This document shows positions 9,215 to 19,126 of a DNA stretch of 47,720 nucleotides, in pieces. The notes under the pieces were generated by a model. It was not told where the DNA came from, did no database searches, and saw nothing but the letters and a program-made list of their open reading frames with translations. The stretch spans positions 1 through 47,720 of the forward strand of contig NZ_KE384584.1 in the NCBI RefSeq assembly GCF_000426885.1. The letters are read 5' to 3'. Source of the stretch: Moraxella caprae DSM 19149. Its GTDB lineage: Bacteria > Pseudomonadota > Gammaproteobacteria > Pseudomonadales > Moraxellaceae. Every line of letters begins with the position of its first letter. Position 1 is the stretch's first letter. A program made the position numbers and the translations under genes.

Positions 9215-10159
9215 ATGACAAACAAAAAATTCAAAAAACCCTTGATTTTTATCATCATTTTGATGATTGGTGTGGCGTGTGCTACTTTCTTTTTTTATCA
9301 AAAACAACCACCAAAACAGCAATACCTCACGCACACCGCTGGGCTTGCCAACATCGAGAGTACTGTCATCGCGGGTGGTCAAGTCTATGCCGAGGAACTG
9401 ATTGACGTGGGGGCTCAGGCGACTGGGCGTGTGGATAGACTGCACGTTAAGCTAGGACAACGGGTCAAAAAAGGCGAACCCATCGCCGATATCGATGCCA
9501 CTCAGCAAAAAAATGCCCTAAAAGATGATGAGGCAAGTTACAAATCCTTGCTTGCTCAGCACGACATCAAAAAAATCCAGCTTGCTCAAATCGAGCATGA
9601 ATTTAACCAACAAAAGCAAGGCTATCAAGCAGGCGTGGTAGCAAAAATAGACTACACCAAAGCAAAAACCGCCCTATCCACCGCCCAAAAAGAGCTAAGT
9701 GCAAGCATGGCTCAGCTTGAGCAAGCCAAACTCAAAATCGCCACCGCCAAAACCAATCTGGCATATACTCGCATTACCGCCCCCATGGATGGTGTGGTGG
9801 TGGCGGTCGTTACCAAAGAAGGTCAAAACATCAACGCCATGCAGTCATCGCCAACCATCATCAGGCTGGCTCAGATTGATACGGTGCAAATCAAAGCCAA
9901 ATTCTCCGAAGCGGACATTCCCAAGCTAAAAACAGGCATGAATGCCCACTTTACTATTTTGGGCTTGCCAAATCGACAGTTTGAGGCCACGCTCCAAGAT
10001 TTAGAATTAGTCCCCATTGATACCACTGCTCAATCAGGGGCGGTGTATTATTATGGGCTACTGAGCGTCCCAAACCCCGACCATGAACTCTTTATCGGCA
10101 TGACCGCAAACGTTACTGTCATTATTGACAAAAAAGAGCAAGTACTCAGCCAGATTTGA
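9215..10159 (+). pseudogene. macA: MacA-like periplasmic adaptor (HlyD family), C-terminally truncated
   Basis: Membrane fusion subunit of a MacAB-TolC-type tripartite efflux pump. From ATG 9215 it has an N-terminal membrane anchor (PLIFIIILMIGVACATFFFY), a lipoyl/barrel-sandwich half, an alpha-helical hairpin (about residues 90-190), then TRITAPMDGVVV-like (YTRITAPMDGVVVAVV) and the beta-barrel region up to GMTANVTVII. It ends after 314 residues, whereas MacA is usually ~370-390. The membrane-proximal domain is missing, and the sequence that follows is already macB interior. I infer a deletion that removed the macA 3' end together with the macB 5' half. A stable but non-functional product is possible. 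Confidence 0.75.
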
Positions 10160-10910
10160 GCATGAGCATGACTGCCCAAGTTGGCAATCACAGCAAAGGC
10201 GTGCAGGTGGACGGCGTGAGGCTAAACCATCATCGTTTGCAAAATGTGCAGTTTGTCGCAGGGGGTATGTTTCGCCAAAGTGATTTGGATAATTTTAGCC
10301 AAAACGTCATCATCAGCGAAAAAACCAAACAAGCTTTTTTCAAACAAAACAACGCCTTAGGTCAAATTCTCATCTTAAATGGTGTACCCACCAAAGTGGT
10401 GGGCGTATTTAAATACAATGGCATTGAGGGCAATTTTGACCGCAATCTCAAAGTATGGCTTCCCTATCGTACCTACCAAGCCCGCTTTGCAGGCGAGTCG
10501 CCACGCCTAAACAGCATTACCAAACAAGTCGTCCGCCCTTGCCAGCGAAAGCATCAGCCAGCTTTTGACCCAACGGCACGGCAAAAAAGACTTTACCCTA
10601 TTTAACAGCGACAGCCTTGCCAAAACGGTCGAAAAAACCGCCCAATCCTTGACCCTGCTCATCGGGGCGATTGCAGTCACCTCGCTACTGGTTGGTGGGA
10701 TTGGCGTGATGAACATCATGCTCGTCTCCGTTACCGAACGCACAGGCGAGATTGGCGTGCGTATGGCGGTAGGAGCAACTTATGGCGACATCGTTTGGCA
10801 GTTTCTCATCGAGGCGATGGTGGTGTGTGCGTTAGGCGGTGTGCTTGGGGTGCTTTTGGCGTTTGGGCTTGGCGGACTGTTACAACTCTTTGACATCAAA
10901 GTCATTTTCT
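10157..10910 (+). pseudogene. macB: MacB relic (periplasmic part and first C-terminal membrane helices)
   Basis: Remnant of the MacB ABC-type efflux permease. The N-terminal ATPase domain and first membrane helix are absent. The periplasmic part is readable from GVQVDGVRLNHHRLQNVQF through VIISEKTKQAFF and GVPTKVVGVFKYNGIEGNF. A frameshift with a small loss near 10515-10535 moves the reading to the frame with [11 protein letters not shown]. FtsX-like membrane helices follow, with [21 protein letters not shown] and [11 protein letters not shown]. The similarity stops abruptly after [12 protein letters not shown] at about 10910, where a different transporter's 3' end begins. Clearly non-functional. 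Confidence 0.85.
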
Positions 10911-11246
10911 CTGCTTGGCGAGCCTGCGTGGCGGATTGTGTTTTATTTTTCGTTATTATCCACGCTGACATCAGGCGTTTTGGCGTGGTATTTTGGCTTT
11001 ACGCCTGTGAGCCTAGCAAGTCTGCCTTATATTGTTGGCATTGGCGTTACCGCCCTAGCAGGGCAACTTTTAATGACTTATGCTTATCAAGTCGGGCAAA
11101 AATTTGTCGTGGCGACACTGTCCTATCTTGGCGTGGTATTTGCCATTGTCTTTGGGGCATGGCTGTTTGGCGAGCGATTGGACGCATTAAGCCTTGTTGG
11201 TATTGGTGTGATTGTGACAAGTGGGGTGCTGAGTGGGAAGAGGTAG
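10911..11246 (+). pseudogene. 3' fragment of an EamA/DMT-family transporter
   Basis: About 110 residues of a drug/metabolite-transporter-type permease, in the frame ending at 11246. It starts near [16 protein letters not shown], goes on through [20 protein letters not shown] and [24 protein letters not shown], and ends [13 protein letters not shown]. This is the last four helices of the second EamA repeat, with the family's typical GE-x-x-x-x helix pattern. The first ~180 residues are missing. It joins the macB relic in a different reading frame, so this is a deletion junction and not a functional fusion. Confidence 0.8.
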
Positions 11247-11430
11247 CCAATACCAATAAATTCAATGAGAATATTTTCTAAATCAATTTTTTATGTTATA
11301 ATATATTAAAGTTATGCATCAGTTAATTCAATGCATGACTTTTGGTTAAAATTCATCTTAAATGGGTTTTTGACACCAAAAAACCATGCCATCATCATGG
11401 TTTTATCACAATAAAACAATAAGGTAACAC

Positions 11431-12273
11431 ATGAAAACAACTATGATACCAATGCTGATTATTGGTGGGCTGATGACCGCTCAAACAGCATTTGCTACTG
11501 CACCACTTGATGTAAGTTTGGGTCTTGAAACTTACGAAGAAACCTACCGAGAGTATGAAGATGGTCGGCGTTTTATGCAGCAAAAAGGTCGTCTATACGG
11601 CTTAAATGCTGCCGCCCAATACCACTTTAATGACGCTCACAGTGTCAAGCTAGAAGGTAGGTACGCCAAAGGCAAGATTGATTATACAGGCGGGGAAAAC
11701 CCCAGCAAAGAAAACCCAGAGGGTACACCTTATGGCTCGGTACACCAAAAAGACGTTCCCCGCCGTGCTTATGATGTGCGTGCTGTCTATGGCTACCAAA
11801 AACCTGTTCGCTCCAATGTTACACTCATTGGCGAGGCAGGTATCGGACATCGAGTGCTTAGAGATTTAAACTCTCGCATTGACCCTGAGGACTATGACCG
11901 CAAGAACGAGACCACTTATGCTCAAATTGGTGTTGAAGCAAAAGTTGCCTTGGCAAATGGCTTGGAGATTTCCCCAAAAATCTCTTATAATCACGGCATT
12001 CGTGGTCGCCAATACTCCTATTTTGGTGATGATACCATCACCCTAAAACAGCACCATGCCAAAGGTGTGGAAGTTGAACTGCCCATCAGTCGCACCAGAG
12101 GTAATCAGCACAAAATCAGCTACACACCCTATTATCGTGGCTGGCGTGTGCCTGTCTCCGATACGGTATATCGCATCGAAAAGGACGAGGATGGCGATGA
12201 TGTCACCGCAGCATACAGCGAGCCTAAAAATTACACCCATGAATTTGGTGTCAAACTTCAATACACTTTCTAA
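11431..12273 (+). CDS. Putative outer-membrane beta-barrel protein (family not recognised)
   Basis: A 280-aa protein with a cleavable signal peptide (MKTTMIPMLIIGGLMTAQTAFA, cleavage probably after AFA). Alternating hydrophobic/polar strands follow, and the C-terminus is VKLQYTF with a terminal Phe, the typical BAM recognition signal. Strand-like segments include RLYGLNAAAQYHF, HSVKLEGRYAKG, NVTLIGEAGIGHRVL and TTYAQIGVEAKVAL. Charged turns (SRIDPEDYDRKNE, EKDEDGDD) fit extracellular or periplasmic loops. I do not recognise the family; about 10-12 strands is a rough estimate. It stands alone, with a small hairpin upstream at 11389 and a possible weak terminator at 12302. Confidence 0.7.
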   Translation: MKTTMIPMLIIGGLMTAQTAFATAPLDVSLGLETYEETYREYEDGRRFMQQKGRLYGLNAAAQYHFNDAHSVKLEGRYAKGKIDYTGGENPSKENPEGTPYGSVHQKDVPRRAYDVRAVYGYQKPVRSNVTLIGEAGIGHRVLRDLNSRIDPEDYDRKNETTYAQIGVEAKVALANGLEISPKISYNHGIRGRQYSYFGDDTITLKQHHAKGVEVELPISRTRGNQHKISYTPYYRGWRVPVSDTVYRIEKDEDGDDVTAAYSEPKNYTHEFGVKLQYTF

Positions 12274-12380
12274 AACAAGCTCACTTTTATCATAAATACA
12301 GCCACAGGCAGTCGCCAGATTGCTTGTGGTTACAATTTATCATCATTCAAATAATAACAAACAACCATTTTTTAATTTCC

Positions 12381-13094
12381 ATGAACAAATCCAACAAAAC
12401 CACCCTAACCTACACCGACTTTATTATCCTATCTGTCATCTTTTTTGGTTATTTTAGCTATGTTGCCATCACAGGCTATCTGTATGCCACACCTGAACAA
12501 ACAATCACCGCCACCACCTTTGATGACACCGCCAATTATCTGAGCATCGCCACCGAGCTTATCCTGCTGGCGATTGCAGGGGCATATCTAGCGTGGCGAC
12601 GCTTTGATTTTTCATTATTGGCTTTTTCCTGGGATAGATACACCCTGCCTTTGACCCTACTGCTCATCATCATTGGGGCGATGACTACCGATGCCGTGCT
12701 GTACGGCTGGCATTATCTCTTGACAGGCTACCACCCCTTTGCCGACATCAGCACCGCTCATCTGTCCATCTCTGGTATTTTTGGTCAGCTTACGCTTAGT
12801 CTGGTGCTGTTTTCACTACTAAACGGTTTTTTTGAAGAGCTGCTTTTTATGGGACTTGCCTTCGCTGTCAAACCTGAGCATCGCACGCTTGCGATAGCCA
12901 CCAGCCTATTTGTCCGCTTTATTTTTCATGTCTATCAAGGCATACCATCTGCCATCGCCATCACGATGACAGGACTAATGTTCATTCTTGTCCGCCGTAA
13001 GGTACAAAATCTGGTGCCGTTCATGCTGGCTCATGCGGTGTTTGATGTATTTGGAGCGGGGATTTTATCATTCTTTTTGCCAAGCGAAGTGTGA
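12381..13094 (+). CDS. CPBP-family intramembrane metalloprotease (Abi/Rce1-like)
   Basis: Polytopic membrane protein of 237 aa with the three conserved CPBP motifs: EE in FFEELLFMG (about residues 152-153), R/H in FVRFIFHVYQG, and HAVFDVFG near the C-terminus. In characterised relatives these residues bind the catalytic zinc or activate water for cleavage of membrane-embedded substrates. Several bacterial members act in bacteriocin immunity or maturation, but the substrate here is unknown. The ATG at 12381 (MNKSNKTT) is preferred over an upstream in-frame codon that would add 19 unlikely residues. Seven or eight membrane segments are apparent. Confidence 0.85.
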   Translation: MNKSNKTTLTYTDFIILSVIFFGYFSYVAITGYLYATPEQTITATTFDDTANYLSIATELILLAIAGAYLAWRRFDFSLLAFSWDRYTLPLTLLLIIIGAMTTDAVLYGWHYLLTGYHPFADISTAHLSISGIFGQLTLSLVLFSLLNGFFEELLFMGLAFAVKPEHRTLAIATSLFVRFIFHVYQGIPSAIAITMTGLMFILVRRKVQNLVPFMLAHAVFDVFGAGILSFFLPSEV

Positions 13095-13120
13095 TGGTAA
13101 AAAAGAGCAAGATAAACATA

Positions 13121-13260
13121 GGGCGTACCCAACTTTTGTATTTACAATTAAAATCAAGATTTAGCCCCAGCTTTTGACAAACAGTTCATGCAAAAACGAT
13201 TCATTTATTTCTAAAATATTTCTATTTTATAAATAGTGTTATAAAGGTTGGGCATACCCC
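13121..13260. repeat. MITE-like inverted-repeat element (copy C)
   Basis: Imperfect terminal inverted repeats bound a 140-bp A+T-rich non-coding segment: GGGCGTACCCAACTTTTGTA on the left, and on the right the complement of GGGTATGCCCAACCTTTATA (about 16 of 20 matches). The ends resemble those of copies A (14882) and B (39244), and the complement of the interior shares TTTTTGCATGAA with copy A. It has no ORF, so it is best read as a degenerate non-autonomous element. Confidence 0.55.
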
Positions 13261-13328
13261 ATATAAAATCACTTAAAATCCGTCATTTTCTGTTATAATC
13301 TGAACCCATTTATCACAACTTGACCGCC

Positions 13329-13973
13329 ATGGACATTATTCTGCAACTTTTTGATTTTATTTTACATATTGATGAGCATTTAGCTGTATTTTTGGCGGAT
13401 TATGGCTTGTGGATTTATGGCATTTTGTTCTTGATTATCTTTGTCGAGACAGGCTTGGTGGTTATGCCGTTTTTACCAGGGGATAGTTTGCTGTTTGCGG
13501 TGGGGGCATTGGCGGCATTTACAGGCGAGCTAAATCCTGCCTTGCTTATCGCTCTGCTGTTTGTGGCGGCGGTACTTGGCGATACGCTCAATTATCACAT
13601 TGGCAAATACATCGGTCCAAAAGTTTTTGAAAAAAATTACCGCTTTATTAACAAAGACTACCTGTTCAAAACCCAAGCATTTTTTGAAAAACACGGTGGC
13701 AAAACTGTGATTTTCGCCCGCTTTTTGCCTTTTGCTCGCACCTTTGCCCCCTTTGTGGCAGGAGCAGGGAGCATGAATTATAAGCGGTTTATCAGTTATA
13801 ACGTCATTGGCGGGTTTTTGTGGATTACATCCTTTGTGCTACTCGGCTATTTTTTTGGCAATCAGCCCGTCATCAAGGATAACTTTACTTATGTGATTTT
13901 TGGCATTATCGGATTTAGTGTGTTGCCGATTGTCATTAGTTTTATCAAGCAAAAAATCAAACCCATGGCTTAA
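13329..13973 (+). CDS. DedA-family membrane protein
   Basis: Inner-membrane protein of 214 aa of the DedA/SNARE-associated (VTT) superfamily. Family motifs are visible: FVETGLVVMPFLPGDSLLF, GDTLNYHIGKYIG, then FFEKHGGKTVIFARFLPFARTFAPFVAG. The last includes the essential acidic/arginine signature (E..., F/R-x3-R-x-P-F/R). DedA proteins are linked to undecaprenyl-phosphate or phospholipid flipping and to membrane-potential homeostasis. The ATG at 13329 is chosen; an in-frame TTG at 13320 is possible. A TATAAT hexamer lies about 35 bases upstream. Confidence 0.93.
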   Translation: MDIILQLFDFILHIDEHLAVFLADYGLWIYGILFLIIFVETGLVVMPFLPGDSLLFAVGALAAFTGELNPALLIALLFVAAVLGDTLNYHIGKYIGPKVFEKNYRFINKDYLFKTQAFFEKHGGKTVIFARFLPFARTFAPFVAGAGSMNYKRFISYNVIGGFLWITSFVLLGYFFGNQPVIKDNFTYVIFGIIGFSVLPIVISFIKQKIKPMA

Positions 13974-14021
13974 TCACTTATCTATTTTTAATCACTTACG
14001 CTCTACAAAATGAAAAAGTAC

Positions 14022-14102
14022 CACGGTTTCTGTTCGTGGTGAGCTTATCGAACTATGACGGAAACCGACCCTCAGGCAGGCTCAGGGCGAACGGTTTCCG
14101 TA
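14022..14102. repeat. REP-like intergenic palindromic repeat
   Basis: The segment contains GGTTTCTGTTCGTGGTGAGC and CAGGCTCAGGGCGAACGG, the widespread TTCGTGGTGAGCTTGTCGAAC / CAGGCTCAGG-type bacterial intergenic repeat. A perfect 10-bp inverted pair (ACGGAAACCG / CGGTTTCCGT) bounds the right half. It lies between the dedA-like and smr-like genes and could also act as a hairpin at transcript ends. Confidence 0.6.
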
Positions 14103-14168
14103 GTAAAATTCAATTTTGTTGACTGTATCTATTTTTAATCACTTATCTATGTAACGACAAGTATCATC

Positions 14169-14876
14169 ATGACTACATTTAAAGACTTACTCTCCAAAGA
14201 CGCCCAAACCCAGCTCAAAGAAATGGGCGGTAAATCATCCACCAAACCCGAGACCGACAGTAACGGCAAACCTACCAGTGCCAATGTCATGGGCAAAAAA
14301 GAAGTCGCCCAGCAAGTCAAACGCTTTGGCAGTGAACTCATCGATGACGACAAAGTCCTGTTCATGCAAGCGATGAGCGGTGTCCGCCCCCTAAAACATG
14401 AAAAGTCGGTCAATCACGCCCAAAAAACCGACCCTAAAGACCCCACCGCCCTATTTCGCCGTGCCAATGCCGAAGGGACTGATGAGCCAACCCAAGCCAG
14501 TTTATCCGACATGCAAGCCCTGCTAAACCCCGTGGCAGGTGAAGCATTTTTAAGCTACAAACACCCCACTTTGCAAAACAAAGTCTTTGAACAGCTAAGG
14601 CAAGGCAAACTGCGTTGGTATGATGCGGTAGATTTGCACGGCTCAAGCATTGATGAAGCCCGAGATGCCGTCCAAACCATCATCACCAATGCGGTCAAAC
14701 ATGGCGAAACCGTGGTCAAAATCGTCCACGGCAAAGGTACAGATGCCATCATCAAAACCTGTGTCAATGGTTGGTTACGCCAAATCAGCGATGTCATGGC
14801 GTTTGTCTCTGCCCCTGCGGGTGATGGCGGTAATGGAGCGGTGCTGGTGCTGATTAAGAAAAAGAAACTCGGTTAA
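14169..14876 (+). CDS. Smr-domain protein (DNA/RNA endonuclease-like)
   Basis: A 235-aa soluble protein. The N-terminal ~140 residues are polar and poorly conserved. The C-terminal ~85 residues form an Smr domain as in MutS2 and E. coli SmrA/SmrB: DLHGSSIDEARDAV, VKIVHGKGT and a final strand GAVLVLIKKK. The DLHG and HGKG motifs are those tied to nuclease activity or ribosome-collision mRNA cleavage in SmrB. The stand-alone Smr arrangement and length are similar to the proteobacterial YdaL/SmrA/YfcN group. Which of those functions applies is not decided by sequence alone. Confidence 0.88.
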   Translation: MTTFKDLLSKDAQTQLKEMGGKSSTKPETDSNGKPTSANVMGKKEVAQQVKRFGSELIDDDKVLFMQAMSGVRPLKHEKSVNHAQKTDPKDPTALFRRANAEGTDEPTQASLSDMQALLNPVAGEAFLSYKHPTLQNKVFEQLRQGKLRWYDAVDLHGSSIDEARDAVQTIITNAVKHGETVVKIVHGKGTDAIIKTCVNGWLRQISDVMAFVSAPAGDGGNGAVLVLIKKKKLG

Positions 14877-14881
14877 ATTTT

Positions 14882-15276
14882 AGGGCGTGCCTGCCTTTGG
14901 TATTTACAATGAAAATGCCTATTGGAAAAAGCAGGGAAATCGCACGTTTTTCAAGGGAAAAACAAAGGTTGTGAGTTTTCTATCAAGCAAGTGTTTATTA
15001 TGAAAAACAATCCGACCACTTAATTGTATAAATTTTAAGAATTTTAACTTACACCCAAGAAACTTTAAAATTGCTACAAATACAATGATGTGTGGACGTA
15101 GGGGCGTGCTGATCACGCCTTGTATAGTAATATCATCAAAGGGTGTGCTCAGCACACCCCTACAAACCCGTGGTAAATATCAAGTTGGTTGGGTGTAACT
15201 TTTTAAATTAAGTGGTCGGATAGCCATTTTTCATGCAAAAATTGATTAAAATGTTATCAATGTTTAACACGTCCCA
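14882..15276. repeat. MITE-like element (copy A) disrupted by a nested inverted-repeat element
   Basis: Left end GGGCGTGCCTGCCTTTGG then TATTTACAATGAAAA. Right end, read on the minus strand: TGGGACGTGTTAAACATTGA then TAACATT. Both ends match copy B at 39244-39376 closely, the left end in inverted orientation. The outer element is therefore the same family, expanded here by a 210-bp insertion (15011-15220). This and flanking bases make up the ~450-bp gap between the Smr gene and the outer-membrane gene; no gene is seen in it. Confidence 0.65.
15011..15220. repeat. Nested inverted-repeat element inside copy A
   Basis: Perfect 15-bp terminal inverted repeats, TCCGACCACTTAATT and AATTAAGTGGTCGGA, enclose 210 bp with no ORF. 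Near the centre, two related palindromes face each other: 15098-15119 (GTAGGGGCGTGCTGATCACG...) and 15141-15163, whose complement reads GTAGGGGTGTGCTGAGCACA. The element is thus palindromic at two scales and probably folds on itself when transcribed. Confidence 0.65.
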
Positions 15277-15324
15277 GTAATAATATGATATGATTTGGAT
15301 AAATTTTGACAGCTTGGTGTTTTT

Positions 15325-16329
15325 ATGTTACCCATCATCTCTCGCTCCGCTTTGTGCTTGCTGACCTGTCTTGCCCTGCCTGCCTTTGCTCATTCTAATG
15401 ACACCATGACATCAGACACGGACAGCCCTAACCCAGAACCTGAGAACAACACATGGCTTGATGACACCCGAGACGACACCAAAGGCTGGCTCAATCGCAC
15501 CGCACGACACATGGACAGCTGGTTTGGTGAGACCGACCCTAATGAACCTGCTCGTGCGTCCATCCGCCTAATGCTTGACACGCATCATAATGAATATGAT
15601 GGCACGACCGTCAAGCCCCGTATCCGTGGGCGTATCAAATTGCCAACACTTGAAAATCGCTTAAGCGTGATGATTGGTGATGACGATTTGGACTTAGAAC
15701 AAGGGGGCGGTATCTATAATGATGGACGTGTCGTAACTTATGGCGACAGCACCTTTGACCGCCGTCAAAGTCATAAAGACAACACATCGCTCGCTCTGCG
15801 CTGGTCAAAATTCCAAGACGACATCGGCATAGAGACGGATGCTGACATCGGTCTGCGGTCTAGTGATTTATATCTTAAACTGCGAGGTGAGAAAAAATGG
15901 GAGCTTGACCACCGCATTAACGCCCGCTTTGAACAGATGTATCGCTACGGCACCAAGAGCGAGCATTATGCCCTATCCACGCTTGAATTTAGCCAGCCCC
16001 AGTCCAAGCACCGCACGCTCGTCAATCGCACGCACCTATCCTATGCCCACAAAGACACCGAGGAGACCGCATGGAGTAACAGCTTGTACCAACAGCACTA
16101 CCTAGACGGCAAGCACGGCACACGGGCGTTTAGCTATGGCATTTATACAGGGGGCGATGTCGCAGACAAGAAGTTTGAACTCGACATTTATGGTCCTTAT
16201 GTCAGCTATCGCCAACCTGTATGGCGAAAATGGCTGTTTGTGCAGACGGACATCAGTTATTATAATGACAAGAACCAAGACCGAGACCATCATTTGGGGG
16301 TGTTTAATCGCTTAGAAATGGTGTTTTAG
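15325..16329 (+). CDS. Putative outer-membrane beta-barrel protein (family not recognised)
   Basis: A 334-aa protein with a signal peptide (MLPIISRSALCLLTCLALPAFAHS). A polar acidic linker (residues ~25-60) follows, then an extended region of amphipathic strands: RASIRLMLDTHHNEYDG, GRIKLPTLENRLSVMIGDD, NTSLALRWSKF, IDADIG-like strands, and HRINARFEQMYRYG. It ends in LGVFNRLEMVF with a terminal Phe, the BAM signal. WLDDTRDDTKGWLNRTARH resembles an amphipathic helix before the barrel. No known porin or receptor signature is recognised. It differs clearly from the barrel at 11431. The gene begins ~50 bp after the MITE-like element, so its promoter may lie partly in that repeat. Confidence 0.7.
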   Translation: MLPIISRSALCLLTCLALPAFAHSNDTMTSDTDSPNPEPENNTWLDDTRDDTKGWLNRTARHMDSWFGETDPNEPARASIRLMLDTHHNEYDGTTVKPRIRGRIKLPTLENRLSVMIGDDDLDLEQGGGIYNDGRVVTYGDSTFDRRQSHKDNTSLALRWSKFQDDIGIETDADIGLRSSDLYLKLRGEKKWELDHRINARFEQMYRYGTKSEHYALSTLEFSQPQSKHRTLVNRTHLSYAHKDTEETAWSNSLYQQHYLDGKHGTRAFSYGIYTGGDVADKKFELDIYGPYVSYRQPVWRKWLFVQTDISYYNDKNQDRDHHLGVFNRLEMVF

Positions 16330-16438
16330 GCGGATTGGCGATACAAAATTTACAACAATCCTACTTGTACGCCCTTGTCATTTGTGCCATTTTCACGCAT
16401 AATAAGCGGTGTTTTTTGTTTACAAAATGAGATTTGCC

Positions 16439-17569
16439 ATGTTTTATTTTAAAAAGTCCTGTTCTAAAAAACTCACCACATTAACACTGTCCATGCTTGC
16501 CATCTGTGGCACGACTGCCTTTGCCCAACTTGATGTTAAAACCACCCAATCGGGAACAAAAAACACCTTTGACCCTACGTTGCTGACCACCGATGACAGC
16601 GACACCGCCAGTCAGATTGACACCAAAAAAACCAGTAGCGACACCGCCACCATCAAAAGCCTTGAAAAGTCAGGCAAACGCTACACCAAAGTGGATTTGT
16701 CCGAATACGCCAAGACCGTAAACGAGTCCATATGGTCGCCCAACATGAAAGTCAATAGTGCCATGACGGTCAAAATTCAGGCACTGCTAGACCAACACCA
16801 TGCATCTGTCGGGGCGATTGACGGCGGTTGGGGCAATAATAGCAAAAACGCCCTTGCCAACTTCCAACGCATGAAAAACCTGCCCGCCACTGGCAAGATG
16901 AACCAAGAAACATGGGACGCTCTAAGCGTGGGGGCGGATGACGTACTGGTCAGCTACACCATCACCCAAGATGACATCACCAAGTTTGGCAAATTACCAA
17001 GCAGTGTCGAAGCCCGCTCAAAACTTAGCGACCTAGGCTATGAGAGCATTCAAGAAAAACTTGCCGAACGCTTTCACATGCGTATCGACTATCTCACCAA
17101 AATCAACCCCAACAAAAAATTCGTGGCAGGCGAGAGCATTACTGTGGTCAATACCAAAGATGCCTTTGAAGGCGGTTTTGACAAAATCATCGCCAACACC
17201 GCAACCAACACCGTCACCGCCTACCAAGGCGACACGCTCATGGCAAGCTACCCTGCCACCATCGGCAACAGCAAAAAACCTGCCGAAAAAGGCGTTTATA
17301 GCCTAAACAGCAAAGTTAAAATGCCCCACTATCGTGCCACCGTCACCAAAGGCGACAGCAAACAAACCTTTATCCTACCCCCCGGTGCTAACAGCCCCGT
17401 TGGCGTGGTATGGATGAGCCTAGACAAGGCAGGTTATGGCATTCATGGCGTGAGCAACCCTGAGATTATCGGGCAGCCTGCCCCGATTGGCTCTATCGGT
17501 CTGTCCAACTGGGACGTGTTAGAGCTGTATGCCAACGTCCAAGAAGGCGTGACTGTTGAGATTAAGTAA
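16439..17569 (+). CDS. YkuD-fold L,D-transpeptidase-like protein lacking the catalytic cysteine
   Basis: Exported ~376-aa protein with a signal peptide ending TAFAQ. It has a peptidoglycan-binding type 1 domain (VKIQALLDQHH...LPATGKMNQETWDAL), a LysM-like stretch (KLAERFHMRIDYLTKINP) and a C-terminal YkuD domain. YkuD enzymes use His in HG(T/V) and Cys in SHGC(I/V)R to cross-link peptidoglycan or attach lipoproteins. The His is present (GIHG, about H336). The cysteine motif reads PIGSIGLSNWD, so Cys is replaced by Ser (about S352, codon TCT at 17492) and the Arg by Gly, while the flanking SNWD stays conserved. Activity is therefore doubtful. The ATG at 16439 is favoured over GTG 16409 or ATG 16427. 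Confidence 0.85.
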   Translation: MFYFKKSCSKKLTTLTLSMLAICGTTAFAQLDVKTTQSGTKNTFDPTLLTTDDSDTASQIDTKKTSSDTATIKSLEKSGKRYTKVDLSEYAKTVNESIWSPNMKVNSAMTVKIQALLDQHHASVGAIDGGWGNNSKNALANFQRMKNLPATGKMNQETWDALSVGADDVLVSYTITQDDITKFGKLPSSVEARSKLSDLGYESIQEKLAERFHMRIDYLTKINPNKKFVAGESITVVNTKDAFEGGFDKIIANTATNTVTAYQGDTLMASYPATIGNSKKPAEKGVYSLNSKVKMPHYRATVTKGDSKQTFILPPGANSPVGVVWMSLDKAGYGIHGVSNPEIIGQPAPIGSIGLSNWDVLELYANVQEGVTVEIK

Positions 17570-17578
17570 TCCCGTATT

Positions 17579-19053
<1,475 letters not shown>

Positions 19054-19070
19054 CTAAAATAATTTGCATT

Positions 19071-19104
19071 AAAAAGGCGGTCAAAAACATGATCGCCTTT
19101 TAAT
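19071..19104. terminator. Bidirectional terminator between purB and purN
   Basis: Stem AAAAGGCGGTC / GATCGCCTTTT (one G-U pair) with an A tract on the left and a T tract on the right, so it can serve both convergent genes. Confidence 0.8.
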
Positions 19105-19126
19105 TCATCAGTCCATTTTCATTGGT

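Noticed and set aside
10156-11281. Novel chimeric membrane protein from macB and a DMT transporter
   Set aside because: The two parts are in different frames and both are truncated; this is a scar and not a fusion gene.
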